From positions 5,084,001 through 5,148,000 of the forward strand of contig NZ_CP114205.1 in NCBI RefSeq assembly GCF_027497495.1: DNA of 64,000 bases. The letters run 5' to 3'. Below, piece after piece: positions 42,301-51,344 of this stretch (its first letter is position 1; every line of letters begins with the position of its first letter). The position numbers and the translations under genes are program-made. The DNA is from Streptomyces tubercidicus. Its GTDB lineage: Bacteria; Actinomycetota; Actinomycetes; Streptomycetales; Streptomycetaceae. The notes below the pieces were generated by a model. That model had not been told where the DNA came from. It saw only the letters and a program-made list of their open reading frames with translations, and ran no database searches.

Positions 42301-42940
42301 GGATCCCCCTGGAGATGGTCAGGCGTCCGATCAGGACGTAGGCGGCGTCGAAGAGAAGAGCGAGGATGGCGATCCCGAGGGTGCCGGAGAGCACCTGGTT
42401 GAGGGAGTTGGCGCTGCCCAGCGAGGCGATCCCGCGGAAGATCTCATTGCCCAGGCCGGGGCCGGAGGCGAAGGCGGCGATGGCGGCGATGCCCATCAGC
42501 ATCTGGGTGGCGACCCGGATGCCGGTGAGGATGGGCGGCCAGGCCAGCGGCAGTTCGACGCGGAAGAGCCGGGCGGTGCGCGACATCCCGATGCCCTTGG
42601 CCGCGTCGACCAGATCCGGGTCCACCCCGCGCAGCCCGACGATGGCGTTGCGGACCACCGGCAGCAGCCCGTACAGGGTCAGCGCGATCACCGTCGGGGG
42701 GACGCCGAGGCCGACGATCGGGATCAGCAGACCGATCAGGGCCAGCGAGGGGATGGTCAGGATGGTGGCGGTCGAGGTGGTGGCGAGATTGCCCGCCCAG
42801 ACGCTGCGATAGGTCACCACCCCGATGAAGACCCCCAGCAGGGTGGCCAGCACCATGCACTGGAAGACGGCGCTGGCGTGCTGATACGTATCCGTCAGCA
42901 GCTGGGCGTGCCGGGTGGTGACGTACTCCCAGAAGCTCAC
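42293..42940 (-). CDS. OpuC-type ABC permease (first)
   Basis: 215 residues, six TM segments. The EAA loop is DAAKGIGMSRTARLFRVELPLAWPPILTGIRVA. First gene of the operon; it starts just downstream of the Lrp/AsnC gene (15 bp gap, same strand), so the operon may share its transcript. Two permeases, one ATPase and one lipoprotein match the OpuC (betaine/carnitine/choline) arrangement. Confidence 0.9.
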   Translation of the reverse strand: MSFWEYVTTRHAQLLTDTYQHASAVFQCMVLATLLGVFIGVVTYRSVWAGNLATTSTATILTIPSLALIGLLIPIVGLGVPPTVIALTLYGLLPVVRNAIVGLRGVDPDLVDAAKGIGMSRTARLFRVELPLAWPPILTGIRVATQMLMGIAAIAAFASGPGLGNEIFRGIASLGSANSLNQVLSGTLGIAILALLFDAAYVLIGRLTISRGIRA

Positions 42941-42954
42941 TCGGTCTCCTCGGT

Positions 42955-43422
42955 TCAGTCTCCCGATGCCTGTTTCACCAGCGGGATGATCCGCAACGGA
43001 ACCGGATTTTCCATCACAATTGCCGTCGAGGCCCGCACGATGCCATCAAAGCCCACAACCCGGTCGATCACCCGCTGCAGATCGGCGTTCGAACGGGCGA
43101 CGAGCCTGCAGAGCATGTCCCCATGTCCCGTCGTTGTATGCAGCTCCAGCACCTCGGGAACGGTCGTCAAGTGGGCGCGTACGTCATTCCCTTGACCCTG
43201 TTTGATCTCCAGCGTGGCAAAAGCGGTCACCGGGTAGCCGAGCGCCGCCGGGTCCACCTCCGGTCCGAAGCCCCGGATCACTCCATTCGACTGAAGCCGG
43301 TCCAGCCGGGCCTGGACCGTGCCGCGCGCCACCCCCAGCCGCCGGGACGCCTCCAGTACGCCGATCCGCGGCTCCTCGGCCAGCAGCTCCAGCAGCGCCC
43401 CGTCCAAATGATCGATCGCCAT
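42955..43422 (-). CDS. Lrp/AsnC-family regulator
   Basis: 155 residues, standard length. HTH (LDGALLELLAEEPRIGVLEASRRLGVARGTVQARLDRLQSNGVIRGF) then the RAM/ACT-like domain (YPVTAFATLEIKQGQGNDVRAHL...TTGHGDMLCRLVARSNADLQRVIDRVVGFDGI). It is divergent from hppD, 129 bp away. In S. coelicolor an AsnC-type gene sits beside hppD and may regulate it in response to tyrosine or phenylpyruvates; here this is inferred from the context. The opuC operon follows closely on the same strand. Confidence 0.92.
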   Translation of the reverse strand: MAIDHLDGALLELLAEEPRIGVLEASRRLGVARGTVQARLDRLQSNGVIRGFGPEVDPAALGYPVTAFATLEIKQGQGNDVRAHLTTVPEVLELHTTTGHGDMLCRLVARSNADLQRVIDRVVGFDGIVRASTAIVMENPVPLRIIPLVKQASGD

Positions 43423-43440
43423 CGGTGGTGCCTTCCCTTT

Positions 43441-43495
43441 TGATGGTCATCATGTACAGATAGCCCGGCAGTTCCGCCCTTGTGCTAGACATAAT
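43441..43495. promoter_or_regulatory. Palindrome and -10 box in the lrp/hppD divergent promoter
   Basis: TGATG-GT-CATCA (43441-43452) is a perfect inverted repeat near the Lrp start; TTCGCGAA at 43506-43513 is another. CATAAT (43490-43495) fits a -10 element for hppD, with no clear -35. These could bind the Lrp protein. Confidence 0.35.
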
Positions 43496-43551
43496 GCCCA
43501 GAGAATTCGCGAACTATTGCGCACCTTGTGGATCGGCGAGACTCTGCGGCC

Positions 43552-44706
43552 ATGGCAGACACCACGATGCACCCTCAGCCCACCACCCCCGACTCGGCCC
43601 GGCAGGCGGACCCGTTCCCGGTCAAGGGGATGGACGCGGTCGTCTTCGCCGTCGGGAACGCCAAGCAGGCCGCGCACTACTACGAGACCGCTTTCGGCAT
43701 GAAGCGCGTCGCCTACTCCGGTCCGGAGAACGGCAGCCGGGAGACCGCGAGTTATGTGCTGGAATCCGGCGGCGCCCGGTTCGTGTTCACCTCCGTCATC
43801 AAGGCCACCACCGACTGGGGTCACTTCCTCGCCGACCATGTCGCGGCCCATGGTGACGGCGTGATCGACCTCGCCATCGAGGTCCCGGACGCCCGCGCCG
43901 CCTACGCGTACGCCGTCGCCCAGGGCGCCACCGGCATCGTCGAGCCGTACGACCTCAAGGACGAGAACGGCACCGTCGTCCTCGCGGCCATCGCCACCTA
44001 CGGCAAGACCCGGCACACCCTCGTCGAGCGCTCCGGCTACGACGGCCCCTACCTGCCCGGCTTCACCGCCGCCACGCCGCTGGTGGAGACCGGACCGCGG
44101 CGCTTCCAGGCCATCGACCACTGCGTCGGCAACGTCGAACTCGGCAAGATGAACGAGTGGGTGGCCTTCTACAACCGGGTCATGGGCTTCACCAACATGA
44201 AGGAGTTCGTGGGCGACGACATCGCCACCGAATACAGCGCGCTGATGTCGAAGGTCGTCGCCGACGGCACGCTCAAGGTCAAGTTCCCGATCAATGAGCC
44301 GGCGATCGCGAAGAAGAAGTCGCAGATCGACGAGTATCTGGAGTTCTTCGGCGGCCCCGGCGTCCAGCACATCGCACTGGCCACCAACGACATCATCGCC
44401 AGCGTCCGGGCGATGCGCGCCGCCGGTGTGGAATTCCTGGACACCCCCGACTCCTACTACGACACCCTCGGCGAGTGGGCCGGCGAGACCCGGGTGCCCC
44501 TGGAGATCCTCCGCGAGCAGAAGATCCTGGTCGACCGGGACGAGGACGGCTATCTGCTGCAGATCTTCACCAAGCCGGTCCAGGACCGGCCGACCGTGTT
44601 CTTCGAGATGATCGAGCGGCACGGCTCCATGGGCTTCGGCAAGGGCAACTTCAAGGCCCTCTTCGAGGCCATCGAGCGCGAGCAGGAGCGGCGCGGCAAC
44701 CTCTGA
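43552..44706 (+). CDS. hppD: 4-Hydroxyphenylpyruvate dioxygenase
   Basis: 384 residues from ATG 43552. The vicinal oxygen chelate fold occurs in two halves. Iron ligands are His in AIDHCVGNV, His in GVQHIALAT and Glu in FFEMIERHG. The C-terminal GFGKGNFKALFEAIEREQERRGNL is conserved. It converts 4-hydroxyphenylpyruvate to homogentisate in tyrosine degradation (Fe2+, O2, cytoplasm). Start ATG 43552 is chosen over a GTG eight codons upstream because MADTTMHP begins the conserved region. It is divergent from lrp. A hairpin terminator follows. Confidence 0.96.
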   Translation: MADTTMHPQPTTPDSARQADPFPVKGMDAVVFAVGNAKQAAHYYETAFGMKRVAYSGPENGSRETASYVLESGGARFVFTSVIKATTDWGHFLADHVAAHGDGVIDLAIEVPDARAAYAYAVAQGATGIVEPYDLKDENGTVVLAAIATYGKTRHTLVERSGYDGPYLPGFTAATPLVETGPRRFQAIDHCVGNVELGKMNEWVAFYNRVMGFTNMKEFVGDDIATEYSALMSKVVADGTLKVKFPINEPAIAKKKSQIDEYLEFFGGPGVQHIALATNDIIASVRAMRAAGVEFLDTPDSYYDTLGEWAGETRVPLEILREQKILVDRDEDGYLLQIFTKPVQDRPTVFFEMIERHGSMGFGKGNFKALFEAIEREQERRGNL

Positions 44707-44728
44707 CGGCGCCGCGGACCGACCGCCC

Positions 44729-44764
44729 CATGGGCCGTACACGATCTTCCGTGTACGGCCCATG
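44729..44764 (+). terminator. Hairpin terminator after hppD
   Basis: CATGGGCCGTACACG (44729-44743) pairs perfectly over 15 bp with 44750-44764 around ATCTTC. It ends 17 bp before the next start codon and lacks a T-tract. Confidence 0.75.
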
Positions 44765-44781
44765 AGTGCGAGGCTGAGGGT

Positions 44782-46146
44782 ATGGACCTCATCGCACGTC
44801 TGCGCGCCGGGCTCCCCGAGGAAGCGATCCTCACCGACCCGGACATCACCGGTTCCTACGCCAACGACATGGCGAGCTTCTGCGAGGCCGGGACGCCCGC
44901 CGTGGTCGTGCTGCCGCGGACCGTCGAGCAGGTCCAGCACATCATGCGGACGGCCACCGAGCTGCGGGTCCCGGTCGTCCCGCAGGGGGCGCGTACGGGA
45001 CTGTCGGGCGCGGCCAACGCCTCCGACGGCTGTCTGGTGCTCTCGCTGGTCAAGATGGACCGGATCATCGAGATCAACCCCGTCGACCGGATCGCGGTGG
45101 TCGAACCGGGCGTCATCAACGCCGTGCTGTCCCGCGCGGTGAACGAGCACGGGCTCTACTACCCGCCGGACCCCTCCAGTTGGGAGCAGTGCTCCATCGG
45201 CGGCAACATCGGCACCGCCTCCGGCGGCCTGTGCTGCGTCAAATACGGGGTCACCGCCGAGTATGTGCTCGGCCTGGACGTGGTCCTCGCCGACGGGCGG
45301 CTGCTGACGACCGGGCGGCGCACCGCCAAGGGCGTCGCGGGCTATGACCTCACCCGGCTCTTCGTCGGCTCCGAGGGCAGTCTGGGCATCGTCGTCCGCG
45401 CGGTGCTCGCGCTGAAGCCGGAGCCGCCGCAACAGCTCGTGCTGGCCGCCGAGTTCCCCTCCACCGCCGCGGCCTGTGAAGCGGTCTGCGAGATCATGGC
45501 CCGTGGCCACGCCCCCTCGCTGCTGGAACTGATGGACCGTACGAGCATCCGCGCGGTCAACGCGATGGCCCGGATGGGCCTTCCGGACAGCACCGAGGCG
45601 CTGCTGCTGGCCGCCTTCGACACCCCCGAGCCGGCCGCCGACCTCGCCGCCGTCGGCGCACTGTGCACCGCGGCCGGCGCCACCGAGGTCGTGCCCGCCG
45701 AGACCGCCGCCGAGTCCGATCTGCTGCTACAGGCCCGCCGGCTGACCCTGACCGCGCTGGAACAGGTCAAATCCGCCACGATGATCGACGATGTCTGCGT
45801 ACCGCGCTCCCGGCTCGCCGAACTGCTCGACGGCACCGCCGCCATCGCCGAGAAGTACGGCCTGACCATCGGCGTCTGCGCGCACGCCGGGGACGGCAAC
45901 ACCCACCCCACGGTCTGCTTCGACGCCGCCGACCCGGACGAGTCCCGCCGGGCCCGGGAATCCTTCGACGACATCATGGCGCTCGGCCTGCGACTGGGCG
46001 GCACCATCACCGGTGAGCACGGCGTCGGCGTCCTGAAGAAGGAATGGCTGGCGCGCGAACTCGGGCCGGTGGGGATGGAATTGCAGCGCGGGATCAAGGA
46101 CGTGTTCGATCCGCTGGGTATTCTCAACCCGGGCAAACTCTTCTGA
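44782..46146 (+). CDS. FAD-linked oxidase, GlcD/D-lactate dehydrogenase family
   Basis: 454 residues. N-terminal PCMH-type FAD domain (VVVLPRTVEQVQHIMRTATELRVPVVPQGARTGLSGAANASDGCLVLSL, later SSWEQCSIGGNIGTASGGLCCVKYG) and a C-terminal FAD-linked oxidase domain with HAGDGNTHPTVCFD and GTITGEHGVGVLKKEWL, where the metal-binding or catalytic His residues lie. It oxidises a 2-hydroxy acid such as glycolate or D-lactate, substrate unproven. Iron-sulfur partner genes (glcF-type) are absent nearby. Confidence 0.9.
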   Translation: MDLIARLRAGLPEEAILTDPDITGSYANDMASFCEAGTPAVVVLPRTVEQVQHIMRTATELRVPVVPQGARTGLSGAANASDGCLVLSLVKMDRIIEINPVDRIAVVEPGVINAVLSRAVNEHGLYYPPDPSSWEQCSIGGNIGTASGGLCCVKYGVTAEYVLGLDVVLADGRLLTTGRRTAKGVAGYDLTRLFVGSEGSLGIVVRAVLALKPEPPQQLVLAAEFPSTAAACEAVCEIMARGHAPSLLELMDRTSIRAVNAMARMGLPDSTEALLLAAFDTPEPAADLAAVGALCTAAGATEVVPAETAAESDLLLQARRLTLTALEQVKSATMIDDVCVPRSRLAELLDGTAAIAEKYGLTIGVCAHAGDGNTHPTVCFDAADPDESRRARESFDDIMALGLRLGGTITGEHGVGVLKKEWLARELGPVGMELQRGIKDVFDPLGILNPGKLF

Positions 46147-46259
46147 GGTACGGGACCGGTGCGATGCGCCCGGGATGGGCGTTCGGGCATTTTACGCGTC
46201 AGGGCCCGCCTCCGCAGCGCGCGTGCCTTCCCGCGTGCGTGGCAGCCCGCATTCCCGTA

Positions 46260-46297
46260 TTCCTCCCCGCCGATTTCCTGGCGTGGCGGGGGAGGAA
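46260..46297. promoter_or_regulatory. Inverted repeat at the promoter of the second Mo-hydroxylase operon
   Basis: TTCCTCCCCGCC (46260-46271) is complementary to GGCGGGGGAGGAA (46285-46297) apart from one extra base. TATCCT (46307-46312) follows as a possible -10, placing the repeat over the -35 region. It lies 66 nt before ATG 46364. Confidence 0.4.
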
Positions 46298-46363
46298 CCC
46301 ACTGCCTATCCTGAACGGGAATATCCGCGCCGGCCGGTCCCTTCGTGAGGGAGATCAATCCCC

Positions 46364-47191
46364 ATGGACCTCACCACCGTCACCGAAGTCGTCCGGCGGC
46401 CGTCCGGCCGGCCGGGTGCGGACTGGCGTGCCGGTGACGCCTGGCTCGCGGGCGGCACCTGGCTCTTCTCGGTGGAACAGCCGGAGCTGCGCCGCCTGAT
46501 CGATCTGACGGCGCTGCCCTGGGAACCCCTCGTTCCGGGCGATACGGGCCTCGGTATCGGCGCCACCTGCACCATCCAGGAGCTGTATACCGCGGCGCTG
46601 CCCGACGAATGGAGCGCGGGCTCGCTTTTCCCGCGGAGCTGTGAGGCGTTCCTTTCCTCGTTCAAGGTCTGGAGCGCGGCGACCGTCGGCGGCAATATCT
46701 GTATGTCTTTGCCGGCCGGCCCCATGATCACGCTGACGGTCGCCCTGGAGGCACGGTATGAGCTGTGGGCCGCCGACGGCTCCGTCCGCACCGTCGATGC
46801 CCTCGACTTCGTCACCGGCGACCACCAGAACATTCTGGCGCCCGGGGAAATCCTGCGGCGTATCGATATTCCGGCGCACGCCCTGCGGAAACGCACCGCG
46901 CACCGCCGTTTCTCGCTGACCCGTCTCGGCCGTTCGACGGTATTCCTCATCGGTACGCAGACACCGGGCACGAGCGATCTGCTGCTCACCGTCACGGCCG
47001 GCACCACCCGGCCGGTCCGTATGCGCTTCGATGCGCTGCCCGATGCCCGGACGCTGCGGCAGAGCATCGAGGCCGTCCCCGCCGGGGTCTGGTTCGACGA
47101 CCCCAATGGGACGCCCGGTCACCGCCGCCATCTGACACTGCATTTCGCCGAGGAGATACGCCGCGAACTCATGGCGGGGGGACCGGCATGA
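46364..47191 (+). CDS. Molybdenum hydroxylase FAD subunit (second operon)
   Basis: 275 residues. FAD motifs DAWLAGGTWLFSVEQPELRRLIDLTALP and WSAATVGGNICMSLPAGPMITLTVALEA. Same CoxM family as 25680-26576, but only distantly similar. The stop overlaps the next start (ATGA). Codon use in 46.3-50 kb shows more A/T third positions (GAA, AAT, GGA) than the neighbours, which suggests more recent acquisition. Confidence 0.85.
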   Translation: MDLTTVTEVVRRPSGRPGADWRAGDAWLAGGTWLFSVEQPELRRLIDLTALPWEPLVPGDTGLGIGATCTIQELYTAALPDEWSAGSLFPRSCEAFLSSFKVWSAATVGGNICMSLPAGPMITLTVALEARYELWAADGSVRTVDALDFVTGDHQNILAPGEILRRIDIPAHALRKRTAHRRFSLTRLGRSTVFLIGTQTPGTSDLLLTVTAGTTRPVRMRFDALPDARTLRQSIEAVPAGVWFDDPNGTPGHRRHLTLHFAEEIRRELMAGGPA

Positions 47192-49914
47192 CCTACCGCG
47201 TGAACGGCAAGAGCTTCGACCGGGAACCGGACCCCGGACAGTGCCTGCGCACCTTTCTCCGCGCACTCGGCCACTACGGCGTCAAAAAGGGCTGCGACGC
47301 GGGCGATTGCGGCGCCTGCACGGTCTGGCTGGACGGCGTTCCGGTCCACAGCTGCATCACCCCCGCATTCCGCGCGGACGGCCGCGCGGTGACGACGATC
47401 GAAGGGCTCGGCTCACCCGGCGATCTGCACCCCGTGCAGCGGCAGTTCCGCGACGCCCCGGGATTCCAGTGCGGTTTCTGCACCCCAGGGATGATCATGA
47501 CGACGGCGAAGCTCACCGAGGCCCAGAAAGCGGATCTGCCCCGGGCGTTGAAAGGCAACCTCTGCCGCTGCACCGGCTACCGGGCCATCGAGGACGCCGT
47601 GAAAGGCGTCGTCGGCGTCGCGAAAGCCGCACCCGGAAAGGCCGTCGGGACGAGCGTCAACGCACCGGCTGCCGAGGAAGTGGTCACCGGCCGCGCCGAG
47701 TTCACCATGGACACCCACCCGGACGGCCTGCTGCACCTCAAGGTGCTGCACTCACCTCACGCACACGCCCGGATCGTCTCGATCGACAAGACCGCCGCAC
47801 TCGCGGTTCCCGGCGTGCGCCGCGTCTACACCTGGGAAGACGTACCGCACCGGCGGTTCAGCACGGCGATCCACACCGACCATCTGGTGGATCCGGACGA
47901 CACCTACCTCCTCGACCGCACCGTCCGCTTCGCCGGCCAGCGCGTCGCCGCGGTCCTGGCCGACACCGTCGGGGCGGCGGAAGAGGGCTGCCGACGGCTC
48001 GCCGTGGAGTACGAGGTGCTGCCGGCGGTATTCGACCCCGAAGAGGCCATGGCCGAAGGGGCGCCACAACTGCACGACCCGGGCGATCCCTTCGTGCTGG
48101 ATCCCGTCCACAACACCCTGGTCGAGATCCACACACAGATCGGCGACATCGACGCCGGATTCGCCGAGGCCGACGTGATCCACGAAGGCACCTACGTCTC
48201 CCCGCGCGTACAGCACGCACATCTGGAGACCCATGGCTCGATCGCCTGGATGGAGAACGGCCGGCTCACCGTCCGCACCAGTTCGCAGTCACCGTCGATC
48301 GCGAAGGACAAACTGGCCCGTCTGTTCGCACTGCGCCCCGACCGGCTGCGGGTGTTCTGCAAACGGGTGGGCGGCGGCTTCGGCGGCAAACAGGAAGTGA
48401 TTTCGGAGGATCTGGTCGCGCTCGCCACCCTGGACACCGGCCGGCCGGTCAGTTTCGAGTACACCCGCGAGGAAGAGTTCACCACCGCCTCACCACGGCA
48501 TCCGATGACGCTGACGGTCAGGCTCGGCGCGACGGCGAACGGAAAACTCACGGCATTCCAGGTCCGCAATGTGTCGAACACCGGCGCCTACGGCAATCAC
48601 GCCGGGGAAACGCTGCACGCGGGCGGCGCCGCCGTCATGCTCTACCGCTGCCCCCACAAGAAATACGACGCGTACTCCGTCTACACCAACACCGTGCCGA
48701 GCGGGGCCCTGCGCGGATACGGAATGACACAGCCGGCCTTCGCCGTGGAATCGGCGATGGACGAATTGGCCCGCGCCCTGCACATGGATCCGCTCGCCCT
48801 GCGGCGGCGCAATACCGTGCGGCCGGGAGATCCCCTCGTGTCCCTGCACGAGGGCCCCGACGATGTGGCGTTCACCGAGGACGGACTGACGCAGTGCATC
48901 GACCTGGTGGACGCGGCCATGGCCCGGCACGCCGATGAGCCGTCCCCCGGCCCCGGGTGGCTCGTCGGGGCCGGCGTCGCGAGTTCGATGCACGAGACCG
49001 CCCCGCCGACCGAGCATCTCTCCGAGGCCTGGGTCACGCTCGGCGACGACCTCGTGTACGAACTGGCCGTCGGCACGGTCGAATTCGGCGAGGGCACCTC
49101 GACCGCGCATGTCCAGATCGCGGCCCATCAGCTCGGCACGACGCCCTCGCGGATCCGCCTGGTGCAATCCGACACCGACCGCACGGGATTCGACACCGGG
49201 GCCTTCGCGAGTGCCGGTCTCTTCGTGGCGGGAAACGCGGTCCTCCGCGCGGCCAATGCCGTACGCGACCGCATTCTGGAATGCGCCGCCGCCCACACCG
49301 GCGTCCATGTCGTGATGTGCTCGATGGACGACGACAGCGTCATCTGCGGTGAGCGGCGGGTGCCGCTGGCGGAACTCGTCGCCACCGCACGGGCGCGCGG
49401 AATCCGCTTCACCGCGGCCCGCAAAGCGTATGGCTCACCCCGCAGCGTGACCTCCAATACGCAGGGCTTCCGCATCGCCGTTCACCCCGTGACGGGTGAG
49501 ATCCGCATTCTGTACAGCGTCCAGGCGACCGATGCCGCCGTCATCATCAACCCCGCGCAGGTCCGGGGACAGGTGGAAGGCGGCGTCGCCCAGGGAATCG
49601 GCTTCGCGCTGACCGAGAATTACCAGGTCGACGCGGACGGTGTCATGGTCAACCCGGACTTCCGCAATTACCGCATCCCCGCCTACGCCGATATCCCCCG
49701 CACCGAGGTGCTGCTGGTGGAATCGTCCGATTCCTTCGGTCCGTTGCGGGCGAAGGGGATCGCGGAAGGCTGTATCAATCCGGTGGCCCCCGCGCTGGCC
49801 AATGCGCTCCATGACGCCACGGGCGTCCGCTGCCGCGCCCTGCCCCTGACACCGGAACGGATATACCGGCGGCTCGCCGAAAGCCGGCCGATGGCGACGG
49901 GACTGCGCACATGA
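47188..49914 (+). CDS. Fused 2Fe-2S/molybdopterin large subunit (second operon)
   Basis: 908 residues. Residues 1-~155 hold the 2Fe-2S domain with all eight Cys (KKGCDAGDCGACTVWLDGVPVHSC; FQCGFCTPGMIM...LCRCTGYRA). The rest is the Mo-binding subunit with intact hallmarks: GGGFGGK at 395-401, RGYGMTQ, GVAQGIGFALTENYQ and catalytic Glu860 in AKGIAEGC. This is a normal xanthine-dehydrogenase-family hydroxylase (CoxL/Aox-like), fused where the first operon is split. Substrate unknown, probably an aromatic N-heterocycle or aldehyde. It overlaps both neighbours by 4 nt. Confidence 0.9.
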   Translation: MTYRVNGKSFDREPDPGQCLRTFLRALGHYGVKKGCDAGDCGACTVWLDGVPVHSCITPAFRADGRAVTTIEGLGSPGDLHPVQRQFRDAPGFQCGFCTPGMIMTTAKLTEAQKADLPRALKGNLCRCTGYRAIEDAVKGVVGVAKAAPGKAVGTSVNAPAAEEVVTGRAEFTMDTHPDGLLHLKVLHSPHAHARIVSIDKTAALAVPGVRRVYTWEDVPHRRFSTAIHTDHLVDPDDTYLLDRTVRFAGQRVAAVLADTVGAAEEGCRRLAVEYEVLPAVFDPEEAMAEGAPQLHDPGDPFVLDPVHNTLVEIHTQIGDIDAGFAEADVIHEGTYVSPRVQHAHLETHGSIAWMENGRLTVRTSSQSPSIAKDKLARLFALRPDRLRVFCKRVGGGFGGKQEVISEDLVALATLDTGRPVSFEYTREEEFTTASPRHPMTLTVRLGATANGKLTAFQVRNVSNTGAYGNHAGETLHAGGAAVMLYRCPHKKYDAYSVYTNTVPSGALRGYGMTQPAFAVESAMDELARALHMDPLALRRRNTVRPGDPLVSLHEGPDDVAFTEDGLTQCIDLVDAAMARHADEPSPGPGWLVGAGVASSMHETAPPTEHLSEAWVTLGDDLVYELAVGTVEFGEGTSTAHVQIAAHQLGTTPSRIRLVQSDTDRTGFDTGAFASAGLFVAGNAVLRAANAVRDRILECAAAHTGVHVVMCSMDDDSVICGERRVPLAELVATARARGIRFTAARKAYGSPRSVTSNTQGFRIAVHPVTGEIRILYSVQATDAAVIINPAQVRGQVEGGVAQGIGFALTENYQVDADGVMVNPDFRNYRIPAYADIPRTEVLLVESSDSFGPLRAKGIAEGCINPVAPALANALHDATGVRCRALPLTPERIYRRLAESRPMATGLRT

Positions 49915-50882
49915 CCACCGAAAAGCCGGCCGGCGCCGAGGCGACGGTCATCATCGGCCAGAAGGTCCGGCCCGAACTGGAGCCGGAGTTCGCCGCCTGG
50001 CAGGAGGACGTGAACGCCGCTGCGGCCGGCTACTCCGGATTCCTCGGCGCCGAAGTTTCCCCGCCGACGGCCGTGCAGCCGGACTGGGTGGTCGTCTACC
50101 GATTCGACTCGATCGCCCATCTCCAGGCGTGGATCAACAGCGCCACCCGGCAGAGCTTTCTCGACAAGGGCCGGAAGTACCTCGACGGCCCCGCGACCCA
50201 GCAGGTCCTCAGCGGCGGCAGCCAGCCACCGGACCCGCTGGTGACCGTCGTCGTCACCCACCGCGTCCACCCGGACCACGTCGACGCCTTTCTCGACTGG
50301 CAGCGCCATATGACCCAGGAGGAGAGCGCCTTCGACGGCTTTCGCGGAACCGAACTCTTCCGTCCGGTCGAGGGACTTCAGGACGAATGGACCACGCTGT
50401 ACCGCTTCGACAGCGCCGAGCATCTCGATGCCTGGCTGACCTCGGGCAGACGGCGGGAGATTCTCGCGGAGGGCGAGAAATTCCACGACTTCCGCATGCG
50501 CACCATCGACAACTCGTTCGGCAGCTGGTTCGCCTTCGAGGAGAACGGCCGGGAGGCGCCGCCGCCCTCGGAGACCAAGACCTCCATCGCGGTCTGGGTC
50601 GGCCTCTACCCGACCGTGGTGCTGCTGACGCTCGCCCTGTCCCCGCTGAAACTGCCGCTCTGGCTCGGGCTGCTCGTGGGCAATCTGCTGTCGAGCTTCA
50701 TCATGAGCTTCCTGACCATGCCCTTCTATGTGAACCCGCTGCTCCGGCGGTGGCTGCGGCCGCGCCCGGACGCACCGGCGGTCAGGACCCAGCTCATCGG
50801 CCTCGGCCTGGTCGCCGTGGTGATGGTGTTCTGGGCCGCGGTCTTCTACCTCGTGACGACCCGGATCTGGCATCTGCCCTGA
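49911..50882 (+). CDS. Membrane protein with two antibiotic-biosynthesis-monooxygenase (ABM) domains
   Basis: 323 residues. Two ABM-type (ferredoxin-like) domains in tandem, about residues 10-100 and 110-205: VYRFDSIAHLQAWINSATRQSFLDKG and LYRFDSAEHLDAWLTSGRRREILAEG. Then three hydrophobic segments (VWVGLYPTVVLLTLALSPL; LWLGLLVGNLLSSFIMSFL; LIGLGLVAVVMVFWAAVFYLV). It overlaps the Mo-hydroxylase stop (ATGA), so the two are made together. ABM domains oxidise or bind small molecules; here a role in presenting or modifying the hydroxylase substrate at the membrane is a guess. Confidence 0.85.
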   Translation: MTTEKPAGAEATVIIGQKVRPELEPEFAAWQEDVNAAAAGYSGFLGAEVSPPTAVQPDWVVVYRFDSIAHLQAWINSATRQSFLDKGRKYLDGPATQQVLSGGSQPPDPLVTVVVTHRVHPDHVDAFLDWQRHMTQEESAFDGFRGTELFRPVEGLQDEWTTLYRFDSAEHLDAWLTSGRRREILAEGEKFHDFRMRTIDNSFGSWFAFEENGREAPPPSETKTSIAVWVGLYPTVVLLTLALSPLKLPLWLGLLVGNLLSSFIMSFLTMPFYVNPLLRRWLRPRPDAPAVRTQLIGLGLVAVVMVFWAAVFYLVTTRIWHLP

Positions 50883-50887
50883 CTCCC

Positions 50888-50913
50888 GGCCGTCCACGGC
50901 ACCGTGCACGGCC
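50888..50913 (+). terminator. Hairpin after the second Mo-hydroxylase operon
   Basis: GGCCGTCCACG (50888-50898) pairs with CGTGCACGGCC (50903-50913) with one mismatch around GCAC, a few bases after the stop. Confidence 0.6.
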
Positions 50914-50968
50914 CCGGCCGCGACTGCCGTGTTCATGGCGCGCGCGGCCGCCTCATACAGTGACCGCC

Positions 50969-51262
50969 ATGGAACCTGTTCTCGCCGTTGTCGTAGCCCT
51001 TCTCGTGCTGGGCGTCGCCATGTTGGCCTCCGCCTCCGACCGCCGCTCCAAGACACTGGAGCGCCGGCTCCAGCACCTGGAGCGCAAGACGGACCTGCTG
51101 CTGGCGCACGCCGGCATCGAGGAGACCGAGGACGCCCGGATGGCCGAGATCGACCAGCTGCTGCTCCAGGGCAAGAAGATTCAGGCGATCAAGGTGCACC
51201 GCGAAGTGACCGGCTCCGGACTCGCCGAGGCCAAGGAAGCAGTCGAACGCCGGATGCGCTGA
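50969..51262 (+). CDS. Small membrane protein with ribosomal L7/L12 C-terminal-like domain
   Basis: 97 residues from ATG 50969. One TM helix (PVLAVVVALLVLGVAMLASA) then a coiled segment (RRSKTLERRLQHLERKTDLLLAHAGI). The C-terminal part IDQLLLQGKKIQAIKVHREVTGSGLAEAKEAVERRMR matches the L7/L12 C-terminal domain. Such proteins are common in Streptomyces; function unknown. Confidence 0.85.
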   Translation: MEPVLAVVVALLVLGVAMLASASDRRSKTLERRLQHLERKTDLLLAHAGIEETEDARMAEIDQLLLQGKKIQAIKVHREVTGSGLAEAKEAVERRMR

Positions 51263-51344
51263 CGGCCCGTTGGGCGGAGGATGGCCGGAAGGACCCGCGG
51301 GCCCCAGCGGGCCACCGCACGCCCACGCTAGGAAGCGAGAGCCG

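Noticed and set aside
49911..50882. Antibiotic biosynthetic gene cluster
   Set aside because: An ABM domain alone is not evidence. No PKS, NRPS, terpene or tailoring cluster is present around it.
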